From: Apostichopus japonicus
Taxonomy: Eukaryota > Echinodermata > Holothuroidea > Aspidochirotida > Stichopodidae
Assembly (NCBI RefSeq): GCF_037975245.1
Contig: NC_092576.1
Location: forward strand, 6,062,001-6,126,000
Length of the DNA stretch: 64,000 bases
Direction: 5' to 3'
Positions 26,001 to 40,656 of the stretch are shown here, piece by piece. The translations under genes were made by a program, and so were the position numbers. Each line of letters begins with the position of its first letter. Positions within the stretch are counted from its first letter, which is position 1. Under the pieces are notes generated by a model. That model did not search any database and was not told the origin of the DNA. It saw nothing but the letters and a program-made list of their open reading frames with translations.

Positions 26001-29000
26001 TACTGCAGCTTATTGACTGTGCACATATGACGACATTTGTACTGTAGCTTATTGACTGTGCACATATGACGACATTAGTACTGTAGCTTAGAGATTTTAC
26101 ACAAATGATGACAAGGGTACAGTAGCTTAGAGATTGTACACAAAGTAAGACGTTAGTACTGTAGCTTAGTGATTGTACACAAAGTAAGACGTTATAATAC
26201 TGTAGCTTATTGACTGTGCACATATGGCGACATTAGTACTGTAGATTATTGACTGTGCACATATGACGACATTAGTACTGTAGCTTATTGGCTGTGCACA
26301 TATGACGACATTAGTACTGTAGCTTATTGACTGTGCACATATGACGACATTAGTACTGCAGCTTATTGACTGTGCACATATGGCGACATTAGTACTGTAG
26401 CTTATTGGCTGTGCACATATGACGACATTAGTACTGTAGCTTATTGACTGTGCACATATGACGACATTAGTACTGCAGCTTATTGACTGTGCACATATGA
26501 CGACATTAGTACTGCAGCTTATTGACTGTGCACATATGACGACATTTGTACTGCAGCTTATTGACTGTGCACATATGACGACATTAGTACTGTAGCTTAT
26601 TGACTGTGCACATATGGCGACATTAGTACTGTAGCTTATTGACTGTGCACATATGGTGACATTAGTACTGTAGCTTATTGGCTGTGCACATATGACGACA
26701 TTAGTACTGTAGCTTATTGACTGTGCACATATGACGACATTAGTACTGCAGCTTATTGACTGTGCACATATGACGACATTAGTACTGCAGCTTATTGACT
26801 GTGCACATATGACGACATTTGTACTGCAGCTTATTGACTGTGCACATATGACGACATTAGTACTGTAGCTTATTGACTGTGCACATATGACGACATTAGT
26901 ACTGTAGCTTAGAGATTGTACACAAATGATGACAAGGGTACAGTAGCTTAGAGATTTTACACAAAGTAAGACGTTAGTACTGTAGCCTATTGATTGTACA
27001 CAAAGTAAGACGTTATAATACTGTAGCTTATTGACTGTGCACATATGGCGACATTAGTACTGTAGCTTATTGACTGTGCACATATGACGACATTAGTACT
27101 GTAGCTTATTGGCTGTGCACATATGACGACATTAGTACTGCAGCTTATTGACTGTGCACATATGACGACATTAGTACTGCAGCTTATTGACTGTGCACAT
27201 ATGACGACATTTGTACTGCAGCTTATTGACTGTGCACATATGACGACATTTGTACTGTAGCTTATTGACTGTGCACATATGGCGACATTAGTACTGTAGC
27301 TTATTGGCTGTGCACATATGACGACATTAGTACTGTAGCTTATTGACTGTGCACATATGACGACATTAGTACTGCAGCTTATTGACTGTGCACATATGAC
27401 GACATTAGTACTGCAGCTTATTGACTGTGCACATATGACGACATTTGTACTGCAGCTTATTGACTGTGCACATATGACGACATTAGTACTGTAGCTTATT
27501 GACTGTGCACATATGACGACATTAGTACTGTAGCTTAGAGATTGTACACAAATGATGACAAGGGTACAGTAGCTTAGAGATTTTACACAAAGTAAGACGT
27601 TAGTACTGTAGCCTATTGATTGTACACAAAGTAAGACGTTATAATACTGTAGGTTATTGACTGTGCACATATGGCGACATTAGTACTGTAGCTTATTGAC
27701 TGTGCACATATGACGACATTAGTACTGTAGCTTATTGGCTGTGCACATATGACGACATTAGTACTGCAGCTTATTGACTGTGCACATATGACGACATTAG
27801 TACTGCAGATTATTGACTGTGCACATATGACGACATTTGTACTGCAGCTTATTGACTGTGCACATATGACGACATTTGTACTGTAGCTTATTGACTGTGC
27901 ACATATGACGACATTAGTACTGTAGCTTAGAGATTGTACACAAAGGATGACAAGGGTACAGTAGCTTAGAGATTGTACACAAAGTAAGACGTTAGTACTG
28001 TAGCTTAGAGATTGTACACAAAGTAAGACGTTATAATACTGTAGCTTATTGACTGTGCACATATGGCGACATTAGTACTGTAGCTTATTGACTGTGCACA
28101 TATGACGACATTAGTACTGTAGCTTATTGGCTGTGCACATATGACGACATTAGTACTGTAGCTTATTGACTGTGCACATATGACGACATTAGTACTGCAG
28201 CTTATTGACTGTGCACATATGACGACATTTGTACTGTAGCTTATTGACTGTGCACATATGACGACATTAGTACTGTAGCTTAGAGATTGTACACAAATGA
28301 TGACAAGGGTACAGTAGCTTAGAGATTGTACACAAAGTAAAACGTTAGTACTGTAGCTTATTGATTGTACACAAAGTAAGACGTTATAATACTGTAGCTT
28401 ATTGACTGTGCACATATGGCGACATTAGTACTGTAGCTTATTGACTGTGCACATATGACGACATTAGTACTGTAGCTTATTGGCTGTGCACATATGACGA
28501 CATTAGTACTGTAGCTTATTGACTGTGCACATATGACGACATTAGTACTGTAGCTTATTGGCTGTGCACATATGACGACATTAGTACTGAAGCTTATTGA
28601 CTGTGCACATATGGCGACATTAGTACTGTAGCTAATTGGCTGTGCACATATGACGACATTAGTACTGTAGCTTATTGACTGTGCACATATGACGACATTA
28701 GTACTGCAGCTTATTGACTGTGCACATATGACGACATTAGTACTGCAGCTTATTGACTGTGCACATATGACGACATTTGTACTGTAGCTTATTGACTGTG
28801 CACATATGACGACATTAGTACTGTAGCTTAGAGATTTTACACAAATGATGACAAGGGTACAGTAGCTTAGAGATTGTACACAAAGTAAGACGTTAGTACT
28901 GTAGCTTAGTGATTGTACACAAAGTAAGACGTTATAATACTGTAGCTTATTGACTGTGCACATATGGCGACATTAGTACTGTAGCTTATTGACTGTGCAC

Positions 29001-32000
29001 ATATGACGACATTAGTACTGTAGCTTATTCGCTGTGCACATATGACGACATTAGTACTGTATCTTATTGACTGTGCACATATGACGACATTAGTACTGCA
29101 GCTTATTGACTGTGCACATATGACGACATTAGTACTGCAGCTTATTGACTGTGCACATATGACGACATTTGTACTGTAGCTTATTGACTGTGCACATATG
29201 ACGACATTAGTACTGTAGCTTAGAGGTTGTACACAAATAATGACAAGGGTACAGTAGCTTAGAGATTGTACACAAAGTAAGACGTTACTACTGTATCTTA
29301 TTGATTGTACACAAAGTAAGACGTTATAATACTGTAGTTTATTGACTGTGCACATATGGCGACATTAGTACTGTAGCTTATTGACTGTGCACATATGACG
29401 ACATTAGTACTGTAGCATATTGGCTGTGCACATATGACGACATTAGTACTGTAGCTTATTGACTGTGCACATATGACGACATTAGTACTGCAGCTTATTG
29501 ACTGTGCACATATGACGACATTTGTACTGCAGCTTATTGACTGTGCACATATGACGACATTTGTACTGTAGCTTATTGACTGTGCACATATGACGACATT
29601 AGTACTGTAGCTTAGAGATTGTACACAAAGGATGACAAGGGTACAGTAGCTTAGAGATTGTACACAAAGTAAGACGTTAGTACTGTAGCTTAGAGATTGT
29701 ACACAAAGTAAGACGTTATAATACTGTAGCTTATTGACTGTGCACATATGGCGACATTAGTACTGTAGCTTATTGACTGTGCACATATGACGACATTAGT
29801 ACTGTAGCTTATTGGCTGTGCACATATGACGACATTAGTACTGTAGCTTATTGACTGTGCACATATGACGACATTAGTACTGCAGCTTATTGACTGTGCA
29901 CATATGACGACATTAGTACTGCAGCTCATTGACTGTGCACATATGACGACATTTGTACTGTAGCTTATTGACTGTGCACATATGACGACATTAGTACTGT
30001 AGCTTAGAGATTGTACACAAATGATGACAAGGGTACAGTAGCTTAGAGATTGTACACAAAGTAAAACGTTAGTACTGTAGCTTATTGATTGTACACAAAG
30101 TAAGACGTTATAATACTGTAGCTTATTGACTGTGCACATATGGCGACATTAGTACTGTAGCTTATTGACTGTGCACATATGACGACATTAGTACTGTAGC
30201 TTATTGGCTGTGCACATATGACGACATTAGTACTGTAGCTTATTGACTGTGCACATATGACGACATTAGTACTGTAGCTTATTGGCTGTGCACATATGAC
30301 GACATTAGTACTGAAGCTTATTGACTGTGCACATATGGCGACATTAGTACTGTAGCTAATTGGCTGTGCACATATGACGACATTAGTACTGTAGCTTATT
30401 GACTGTGCACATATGACGACATTAGTACTGCAGCTTATTGACTGTGCACATATGACGACATTAGTACTGCAGCTTATTGACTGTGCACATATGACGACAT
30501 TTGTACTGTAGCTTATTGACTGTGCACATATGACGACATTAGTACTGTAGCTTAGAGATTTTACACAAATGATGACAAGGGTACAGTAGCTTAGAGATTG
30601 TACACAAAGTAAGACGTTAGTACTGTAGCTTATTGATTGTACACAAAGCAAAACGTTATAATACTGTAGCTTATTGATTGTGCACATATGGCGACATTAG
30701 TACTGTAGCTTATTGACTGTGCACATATGACGACATTAGTACTGTAGCTTATTGGCTGTGCACATATGACGACATTAGTACTGTAGCTTATTGACTGTGC
30801 ACATATGACGACATTAGTACTGCAGCTTTTTGACTGTGCACATATGACGACATTAGTACTGCAGCTTATTGACTGTGCACATATGACGACATTTGTACTG
30901 TAGCCTATTGACTGTGCACATATGACGACATTAGTACTGTAGCTTATTGACTGTGCACATATATCGACATTAGTACTGCAGCTTATTGACTGTGCACATA
31001 TGACGACATTAGTACTGCAGCTTATTGACTGTGCACATATGACGACATTTGTACTGTAGCTTATTCGCTGTGCACATATGACGACATTAGTACTGTATCT
31101 TATTGACTGTGCACATATGACGACATTAGTACTGCAGCTTATTGACTGTGCACATATGACGACATTAGTACTGCAGCTTATTGACTGTGCACATATGACG
31201 ACATTTGTACTGTAGCTTATTGACTGTGCACATATGACGACATTAGTACTGTAGCTTAGAGATTGTACACAAATAATGACAAGGGTACAGTAGCTTAGAG
31301 ATTGTACACAAAGTAAGACGTTACTACTGTATCTTATTGATTGTACACAAAGTAAGACGTTATAATACTGTAGTTTATTGACTGTGCACATATGGCGACA
31401 TTAGTACTGTAGCTTATTGACTGTGCACATATGACGACATTAGTACTGTAGCATATTGGCTGTGCACATATGACGACATTAGTACTGTAGCTTATTGACT
31501 GTGCACATATGACGACATTAGTACTGCAGCTTATTGACTGTGCACATATGACAACATTAGTACTGCAGCTTATTGACTGTGCACATATGACGACATTTGT
31601 ACTGTAGCTTATTGACTGTGCACATATGACGACATTAGTACTGTAGCTTAGAGATTGTACACAAATGATGACAAGGGTACAGTAGCTTAGAGATTGTACA
31701 CAAAGTAAGACGTTAGTACTGTAGCTTATTGACTGTGCACATATGGCGACATTAGTACTGTAGCTTATTGACTGTGCACATATGACGACATTAGTACTGT
31801 AGCTTATTGGCTGTGCATATATGACGACATTAGTACTGTAGCTTATTGACTGTGCACATATGACGACATTAGTACTGTAGCTTATTGGCTGCGCACATAT
31901 GACGACATTAGTACTGTAGCTTATTGACTGTGCACATATGACGACATTAGTACTGCAGCTTATTGACTGTGCACATATGACGACATTAGTACTGCAGCTT

Positions 32001-35000
32001 ATTGACTGTGCACATATGACGACATTTGTACTGCAGCTTATTGACTGTGCACATATGACGACATTAGTACTGTAGCTTATTGACTGTGCACATATGACGA
32101 CATTAGTACTGTAGCTTAGAGATTGTACACAAATGATGACAAGGGTACAGTAGCTTAGAGATTGTACACAAAGTAAGACGTTAGTACTGTAGCTTATTGA
32201 CTGTGCACATATGGCGACATTAGTACTGTAGCTTATTGACTGTGCACATATGACGACATTAGTACTGTAGCTTATTGGCTGTGCATATATGACGACATTA
32301 GTACTGTAGCTTATTGACTGTGCACATATGACGACATTAGTACTGTAGCTTATTGGCTGCGCACATATGACGACATTAGTACTGTAGCTTATTGACTGTG
32401 CACATATGACGACATTAGTACTGTAGCTTATTGGCTGTGCACATATGACGACATTAGTACTGTAGCTTATTGACTGTGCACATATGACGACATTAGTACT
32501 GCAGCTTATTGACTGTGCACATATGACGACATTAGTACTGTAGCTTAGAGATTGTACACAAATGATGACAAGGGTGCAGTAGCTTAGAGATTGTACACAA
32601 AGTAAGACGTTAGTACTGTAGCTTATTGATTGTACACAAAGTAAGACGTTATAATACTGTAGCTTATTGACTGTGCACATATGGCGACATTAGTACTGTA
32701 GGTTATTGACTGTGCACATATGACGACATTAGTACTGTAGCTTATTGGCTGTGCACATATGACGACATTAGTACTGTAGCTTATTGACTGTGCACATATG
32801 ACGACATTAGTACTGCAGCTTATTGACTGTGCACATATGACGACATTAGTACTGCAGCTTATTGACTGTGCACATATGACGACATTTGTACTGTAGCTTA
32901 TTGACTGTGCACATATGACGACATTAGTACTGTAGCTTAGAGATTGTACACAAATGATGACAAGGGTACAGTAGCTTAGATATTGTACACAAAGTAAGAC
33001 GTTAGTACTGTAGCTTATTGACTGTGCACATATGACGACATTAGTACTGTAGCTTATTGACTGTGCACATATGACGACTTAGTACTGTAGCTTATTGGCT
33101 GTGCACATATGACGACATTAGTACTGTAGCTTATTGACTGTGCACATATGACGACATTAGTACTGTAGCTTATTGGCTGTGCACATATGACGACATTAGT
33201 ACTGTAGCTTATTGACTGTGCACATATGACGACATTAGTACTGTAGCTAATTGGCTGTGCACATATGACGACATTAGTACTGTAGCTTATTGACTGTGCA
33301 CATATGACGACATTAGTACTGCAGCTTATTGACTGTGCACATATGACGACATTAGTACTGTAGCTTATTGACTGTGCACATATGACGACATTTGTACTGT
33401 AGCTTATTGACTGTACACATATGACGACATTAGTACTGTAGCTTAGAGATTGTACACAAATGATGACAAGGGTACAGTAGCTTAGAGATTGTACACAAAG
33501 TAAGACGTTAGTACTGTAGCTTATTGATTGTACACAAAGCAAAACGTTATAATACTGTAGCTTATTGATTGTGCACATATGGCGACATTAGTACTGTAGC
33601 TTATTGACTGTGCACATATGACGACATTAGTACTGTAGCTTATTGGCTGTGCACATATGACGACATTAGTACTGTAGCTTATTGACTGTGCACATATGAC
33701 GACATTAGTACTGCAGCTTTTTGACTGTGCACATATGACGACATTAGTACTGCAGCTTATTGACTGTGCACATATGACGACATTTGTACTGTAGCCTATT
33801 GACTGTGCACATATGACGACATTAGTACTGTAGCTTATTGACTGTGCACATATATCGACATTAGTACTGCAGCTTATTGACTGTGCACATATGACGACAT
33901 TAGTACTGCAGCTTATTGACTGTGCACATATGACGACATTTGTACTGTAGCTTATTGACTGTGCACATATGACGACATTAGTACTGTAGCTTAGAGATTG
34001 TACACAAATGATGACAAGGGTGCAGTAGCTTAGAGATTGTACACAAAGTAAGACGTTAGTACTGTAGCTTATTGATTGTACACAAAGTAAGACGTTATAA
34101 TACTGTAGCTTATTGACTGTGCACATATGGCGACATTAGTACTGTAGCTTATTGACTGTGCACATATGACGACATTAGTACTGTAGCTTATTGGCTGTGC
34201 ACATATGGCGACATTAGTACTGCAGCTTATTGACTGTGCACATATGACGACATTAGTACTGCAGCTTATTGACTGTGCACATATGACGACATTAGTACTG
34301 CAGCTTATTGACTGTGCACATATGACGACATTTGTACTGTAGCTTATTGACTGTGCACATATGACGACATTAGTACTGTAGCTTAGAGATTGTACACAAA
34401 TGATGACAAGGGTACAGTAGCTTAGATATTGTACACAAAGTAAGACGTTAGTACTGTAGCTTATTGACTGTGCACATATGACGACATTAGTACTGTAGCT
34501 TATTGACTGTGCACATATGACGACATTAGTACTGCAGCTTATTGACTGTGCACATATGACGACATTAGTACTGCAGCTTATTGACTGTGCACATATGACG
34601 ACATTTGTACTGTAGCTTATTGACTGTGCACATATGACGACATTAGTACTGTAGCTTAGAGATTGTACACAAATGATGACAAGGGTACAGTAGCTTAGAG
34701 ATTGTACACAAAGTAAGACGTTAGTACTGTAGCCTATTGATTGTACACAAAGTAAGACGTTATAATACTGTAGCTTATTGACTGTGCACATATGGCGACA
34801 TTAGTACTGTAGCTTATTGGCTGTGCACATATGACGACATTAGTACTGTAGCTTATTGACTGTGCACATATGACGACATTAGTACTGCAGCTTTTTGACT
34901 GTGCACATATGACGACATTAGTACTGCAGCTTATTGACTGTGCACATATGACGACATTTGTACTGTAGCCTATTGACTGTGCACATATGACGACATTAGT

Positions 35001-36610
35001 ACTGTAGCTTATTGACTGTGCACATATATCGACATTAGTACTGCAGCTTATTGACTGTGCACATATGACGACATTAGTACTGCAGCTTATTGACTGTGCA
35101 CATATGACGACATTTGTACTGTAGCTTATTGACTGTGCACATATGACGACATTAGTACTGTAGCTTAGAGATTGTACACAAATGATGACAAGGGTGCAGT
35201 AGCTTAGAGATTGTACACAAAGTAAGACGTTAGTACTGTAGCTTATTGATTGTACACAAAGTAAGACGTTATAATACTGTAGCTTATTGACTGTGCACAT
35301 ATGGCGACATTAGTACTGTAGCTTATTGACTGTGCACATATGACGACATTAGTACTGTAGCTTATTGGCTGTGCACATATGGCGACATTAGTACTGCAGC
35401 TTATTGACTGTGCACATATGACGACATTAGTACTGCAGCTTATTGACTGTGCACATATGACGACATTAGTACTGCAGCTTATTGACTGTGCACATATGAC
35501 GACATTTGTACTGTAGCTTATTGACTGTGCACATATGACGACATTAGTACTGTAGCTTAGAGATTGTACACAAATGATGACAAGGGTACAGTAGCTTAGA
35601 TATTGTACACAAAGTAAGACGTTAGTACTGTAGCTTATTGACTGTGCACATATGACGACATTAGTACTGTAGCTTATTGACTGTGCACATATGACGACAT
35701 TAGTACTGCAGCTTATTGACTGTGCACATATGACGACATTAGTACTGCAGATTATTGACTGTGCACATATGACGACATTTGTACTGTAGCTTATTGACTG
35801 TGCACATATGACGACATTAGTACTGTAGCTTAGAGATTGTACACAAATGATGACAAGGGTACAGTAGCTTAGAGATTGTACACAAAGTAAGACGTTAGTA
35901 CTGTAGCCTATTGATTGTACACAAAGTAAGACGTTATAATACTGTAGCTTATTGACTGTGCACATATGGCGACATTAGTACTGTAGCTTATTGACTGTGC
36001 ACATATGACGACATTAGTACTGTAGCTTATTGGCTGTGCACATATGACGACATTAGTACTGTAGCTTATTGACTGTGCACATATGACGACATTAGTACTG
36101 CAGCTTATTGACTGTGCACATATGACGACATTAGTACTGCAGCTTATTGACTGTGCACATATGACGACATTTGTACTGTAGCTTATTGACTGTGCACATA
36201 TGACGACATTAGTACTGTAGCTTAGAGATTGTACACAAATGATGACAAGGGTACAGTAGCTAAGAGATTGTACACAAAGTAAGACGTTAGTACTGTAGCT
36301 TATTGATTGTACACAAAGTAAGACGTTATAATACTGTAGCTTATTGACTGTGCACATATGGCGACATTAGTACTGTAGCTTATTGACTGTGCACATATGG
36401 CGACATTAGTACTGTAGCTTATTGATTGCTCAGAAATGATGACATTAGTACTTTAGCTAGGTGGTTGTACACAAAAGATACCGTTGTACTGTATAGCTTA
36501 CAGATTGACCACAAATGACGACATTAGTACACATATGACGGCATTAGTACAGTAGCTTTTGATTATACACAAATGATGACATTAGTACTGCAGTAGTTTT
36601 GCAACACATA
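20068..36610 (-). repeat. Large satellite: 39-bp monomers in a 392-bp higher-order repeat
   Basis: About 16.5 kb, some 420 monomers. The common monomer starts TGTGCACATATGACGACATT and ends AGTACTGTAGCTTATTGAC. Variant monomers contain TTGTACACAAATGATGACAA or TTGTACACAAAGTAAGACGT. One variant is 41 bp (GTTATAATACTG) and recurs about 27 times, often every 392 bp (nine 39-mers plus one 41-mer), with other spacings of 353, 548 or 665 bp differing by whole 39-mers. It lies wholly in the last intron of the right receptor gene. The long minus-strand open frames arise because 39 is a multiple of three. Confidence 0.95.
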
Positions 36611-36686
36611 ATATTTTATTTCGTTACCTACGAATCTAGAACACGGTTTATCAGTTCAGATAAGGAATCGCAGTATTAAGACTTAC

Positions 36687-36703
36687 CCTTCCGTTTGGTC
36701 GGT
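36687..36703 (-). CDS. Right receptor exon 12 (microexon)
   Basis: 17 nt, encoding TDQTE plus two bases; acceptor CTTTCAG, donor GTAAG. The satellite begins about 80 bp downstream. Confidence 0.65.
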
Positions 36704-38316
36704 CTGAAAGCAACAAATGGGTAAGATTATTATCACATACAATATTAACATATGAAATCTGATCAGCAAGAAGAAAACTTAGCATGTTTTATGTAGCAAA
36801 CACAAGGTTAACAAAATTGAAACTGTGAATAGTGATCTGATTCCAGTTATTTTATTATTCAGTTGTTTACATCATTCACTTTGCATTCAGATATCACCTA
36901 TACAGTGAATTCCAAAATCATTTAGCTTAAAGATCTTTCATTTTAACATTGTTGCGATTACATGACTTCATAAACTATGTGCTACCATGTTATCACAAGA
37001 AATTCACTATGGCAACCACACTATCTTGTTGAGAACACAGTAAAATCATGACACCGTAGTAGCGGAACCAAGGTGCGGGGAGGACATGAGGGTTGGGGAG
37101 GGCAATGACGGCATCCCAAATCATGTTTACTCTTGGTCCCCCAGTCGGCTCCTCCTCCCTTCCCCTGTACGTTTATATTTTATTAATTTCCATGTTTAGA
37201 GTCCCTTGCGGTAACAAATTAATTTGTTGCAATAAGTACAGGTGATGTTCATGGAATCATGTGACACATAGCCAATAACCAGTTAAGGCATCACATATTT
37301 ACTTCCTCTTACACGGCAGTCCAAGAACGGTGGATACCATCTTAAAATGGGGGACGTTGACTATAAGATTGATCGAACTTTGTCCTCTGTGACGTCTAAG
37401 GCAAACTCAACAGCAACGGGCAGTGAGGTACGTAGGGAGGATGGGGAGTGGGATGGGAGGGGAGAATAATAACCGGTGGTCACTTTGGGTAACTTTGCTA
37501 GACGAATTTTACTTTTTTATGCTTCGTTAGGTAAACTTCAACATGGTATCTCGAAATTTTGACTGCTTCACCAACTGAACCTCGCTTTTGTTTATATCAA
37601 TTCCACTTTCTTCTCGAAGTTGTAATACCTACATTTATGTTGCTTATCTCAAAATGTCGATCGTTCCGACCTTTGTACCCTCTTTAATTATTTCCATAGA
37701 ATAAGAAAATATTTCGAAAGTGTTCATAAAAAAATTTCGGCTTTTTTATTTTCCTTATTCTATATTCCTATATTCTCTAAATTTGGACTTGTTCCTTGCA
37801 AATTTCGACTAATATACCTCAAACTTTCAACCATCCCCTCAAACTGACGTCATTTAATCTCAAGACTTCATTTGTTTTTAATTTATGCAGATTATTTTCG
37901 CTCTTTGTTTTGTTTTGTCAAATACAGGTTTCAGTACAAGCCAAAAAGTGGGGTGGAGAATTAAGTCTACGACCAGACCACCCCACCAGGCCCTGCCGTC
38001 TTTGGGGTCATCGTGGTAAATAGTTGTCCTAACCTAATGAGATTTTAGGGAAAGATAAAGCGAGAGAGCGTAAAGCGTGTATTTATTAATACACTAAAAC
38101 CTCATATTTTGCCCTACCCAAATATTATGGTCATACACATACAAAACCTGACATTTCACTCGTAAGTACAATGTTTTCTTTAATATTTTACCAAATTTAC
38201 CACAATATCTATATAATCCTTTCCTGCTCGTAGAATAATTTGATAATTTAATCTGATGAAAAGTACGGGCATAATTTCTACTTATAATGGGATACTAAAT
38301 TTACCATTTTACTTAC

Positions 38317-38340
38317 CACTTCTTCATTTGCCTTCTCTTT
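38317..38340 (-). CDS. Right receptor exon 11 (microexon)
   Basis: 24 nt, encoding KEKANEEV between TTACAG and GTAAG. Confidence 0.65.
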
Positions 38341-39579
38341 CTGTAATACAAGCGTAGGACATTAAGTTCAGTATTATCACGCACATAAACAAAACATGCA
38401 AAACTAACACGGAAAGAAAACGTGAAATGAAATATTTTCTACTAAATTGGAAGTGACCTTAATCTGTGTATTTATTTACTTTATTACAGTTTGTTTCTTG
38501 TGAAGAAGCTAATTTCAGAGTATCTGTTTGCCAACGACAATCACATAAAAGTGTAATACATAACTTAAACGTTATGTGTTTATAAGGGCTCTCTATACTT
38601 TGGGTTTGTAAGTGGCGTACTACTAATAATTAATTCTGCAAGAGGTAATAAATCATTCATAATAAACCTCTAACCACCATTTAGCTTTGATAGTAGAGTA
38701 GATGTCTATAAGGTAGGAAATCATGGTAATGTGGAGAGTTATTACAGCATGGCAAAACAAAAAAAAAACCCTCACACTTCGAACACTGAAAAACAAGATG
38801 TGAAACAGCCGACAGTTTAATATTGTCACTAAGTTAAATATACAAATTTAACATGATATGATACACCAATTACTGCTTAATTGTACAATGGTTATACAGT
38901 TAATATAATGGGAATTAATCGCTCTTTGTTTTTAAAATTGCAAACATTGTCCTGTTTCTTAAATATCCATTCCCCTGTTCAATTCTAACTTAGTCTACAG
39001 TTAGCATAATTTGTAGGCAAGCATACCAGCTACTATAAAGTACATACAGCGACCGGAAGTGGAAATGTAAACGAAATGTAACATTTGCACAAACGATGAA
39101 TCCTTTATTCGTTCCTTCGACTCCTGATATATCCCCTCATCTACAAAGCAACATGACCTGTCTATATAGATGAATATTCATTGGAATACACTGATCTTCT
39201 TGGCACAAGGTAAACCTAACATTACACTCATGATTACTTTGGTAGACTTTGCTAAATTATAAGATATTGATATACTGTTAAATAAAATCTTCACACATTT
39301 TAAGCCGTTTCATTTATAAATACGAAAGAATAGGCAATTAATTCTGCTTCTTAACATTATCCTGGTACATCCAGGTCATTTCTGTTCTGTCTCATATTCT
39401 TTTCTGAAAAGCCGTGGCGCAACCACCTCCTCCTCCCCCTCCCAAAAAGTAAAACGTAATTGCGCCACTCCTGAAAAATATGAGATTCGTTGAACGGAAT
39501 CAAGTGTTGTTGACCTCAACTGTTCACATTCTTTACTGCACTGGATTGAAATATATTTTACTAAGTTATGTATACTTAC

Positions 39580-39624
39580 AAGCCCTTTATATATATAATC
39601 TTTTAGAGCTTCATGTGCAGAACT
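39580..39624 (-). CDS. Right receptor exon 10 with a YxxL motif
   Basis: 45 nt, encoding SSAHEALKDYIYKGL, with YKGL where the left gene has YEKI. Confidence 0.7.
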
Positions 39625-39834
39625 CTGTGTGAATAAACAAATAACAAAATGATTAGTACACATTACATTCCTTGATATATATGTAAGAAGACCTTAGCAA
39701 CAACTTGATGAGTGTTATTAAGACGAAACCAATATGAATTTGACTATGTGAGTTCTTCTACTATGTGAAAGGTTTATTTAGAAATAGGTCTATGTAAATG
39801 ATATCTTCATATAACATATGTTACCAGGACATAC

Positions 39835-39902
39835 CTCCCACTGTTCAGTAAAGTAATTCAAATACAGTACTCCTGCAGATGCATCACCAGTTACCCACTT
39901 GA
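39835..39902 (-). CDS. Right receptor exon 9
   Basis: 68 nt, encoding KWVTGDASAGVLYLNYFTEQ then WE; acceptor CTTTCAG, donor GTATGT as in the left gene. Confidence 0.7.
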
Positions 39903-40637
39903 CTGAAAGAGACCGTAAAAAGAGATTTCCTTAGTCTGGTATCTATGGAAACTTGAACGTGTAAAACAATTAGCCCAAGCCCGTTTTGTCAGCTACATCC
40001 GGACATATAACATTTATTTAATTTTTGCACGATAATTGATAAACGTAGTAATTCTCAATGAAACAGATGAACTGTGCCACCTGTATTTGTAGCACAAGTA
40101 ATAGTCTTCTTGACATTCCTTTAGTACCCTCTCAATTACTATAATGGCGTCTTGTTCACAACTCATATTTGCTAAAAAACACTCTTTCACATGGGACTGT
40201 GCATGTAGTCAACTCTCGGTGTACTGCCTAATGCTAATAGGAAGACAAGAGGCCAACGGAAAATGAATATATCTTGGAGAACGCAGTTTTTTAAATTTTG
40301 TTAATGATCTGATATCCATCTTCACGCGCAATTACCATCGCATTAATCTATTTGGCTTCAGTAAGAAATTCGCTCTGTTACTGACATTAGGCATGACGAG
40401 TCCAGTCGTTAAATTAGTAGCTTTAGTGTTTAGATACAATCATGAACAAATTTCCATTTTGTGTCGTGTTTCACTATTATTTCGAACCAGTTGTACAACG
40501 GTTAATCATAATCGCATAAGTCACTGTTCGTAATCGAGTAGAAGCAGTCATTTGCATTACTTCATTACAAGTCATAAAGAGTTACTTGTAAAGATTAATT
40601 TATTTGTAAAAATTCATTTATTTAACTGCATTATTAC

Positions 40638-40656
40638 CAAATGGCTTCTGCTGCAA
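40638..40656 (-). CDS. Right receptor exon 8, 3' part (interrupted)
   Basis: 19 nt from the transposon edge to a GTAATA donor; aligns with the last bases of left exon 8 (GGCTTCT on the plus strand is shared). Confidence 0.65.

Noticed and set aside
20146..36357. Many long minus-strand open frames of 13-residue repeats (VVICAQSISYSTN type), up to 474 codons
   Set aside because: They follow from a 39-bp monomer without stops in one frame; the 41-bp variant breaks the frame each higher-order unit. The region lies inside an intron of the right receptor gene. No signal peptide, codon bias or frame-preserving pattern argues for a protein.
20068..36610. CRISPR-like array of regularly spaced repeats
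   Set aside because: There are no unique spacers; monomers are contiguous and the context is eukaryotic.
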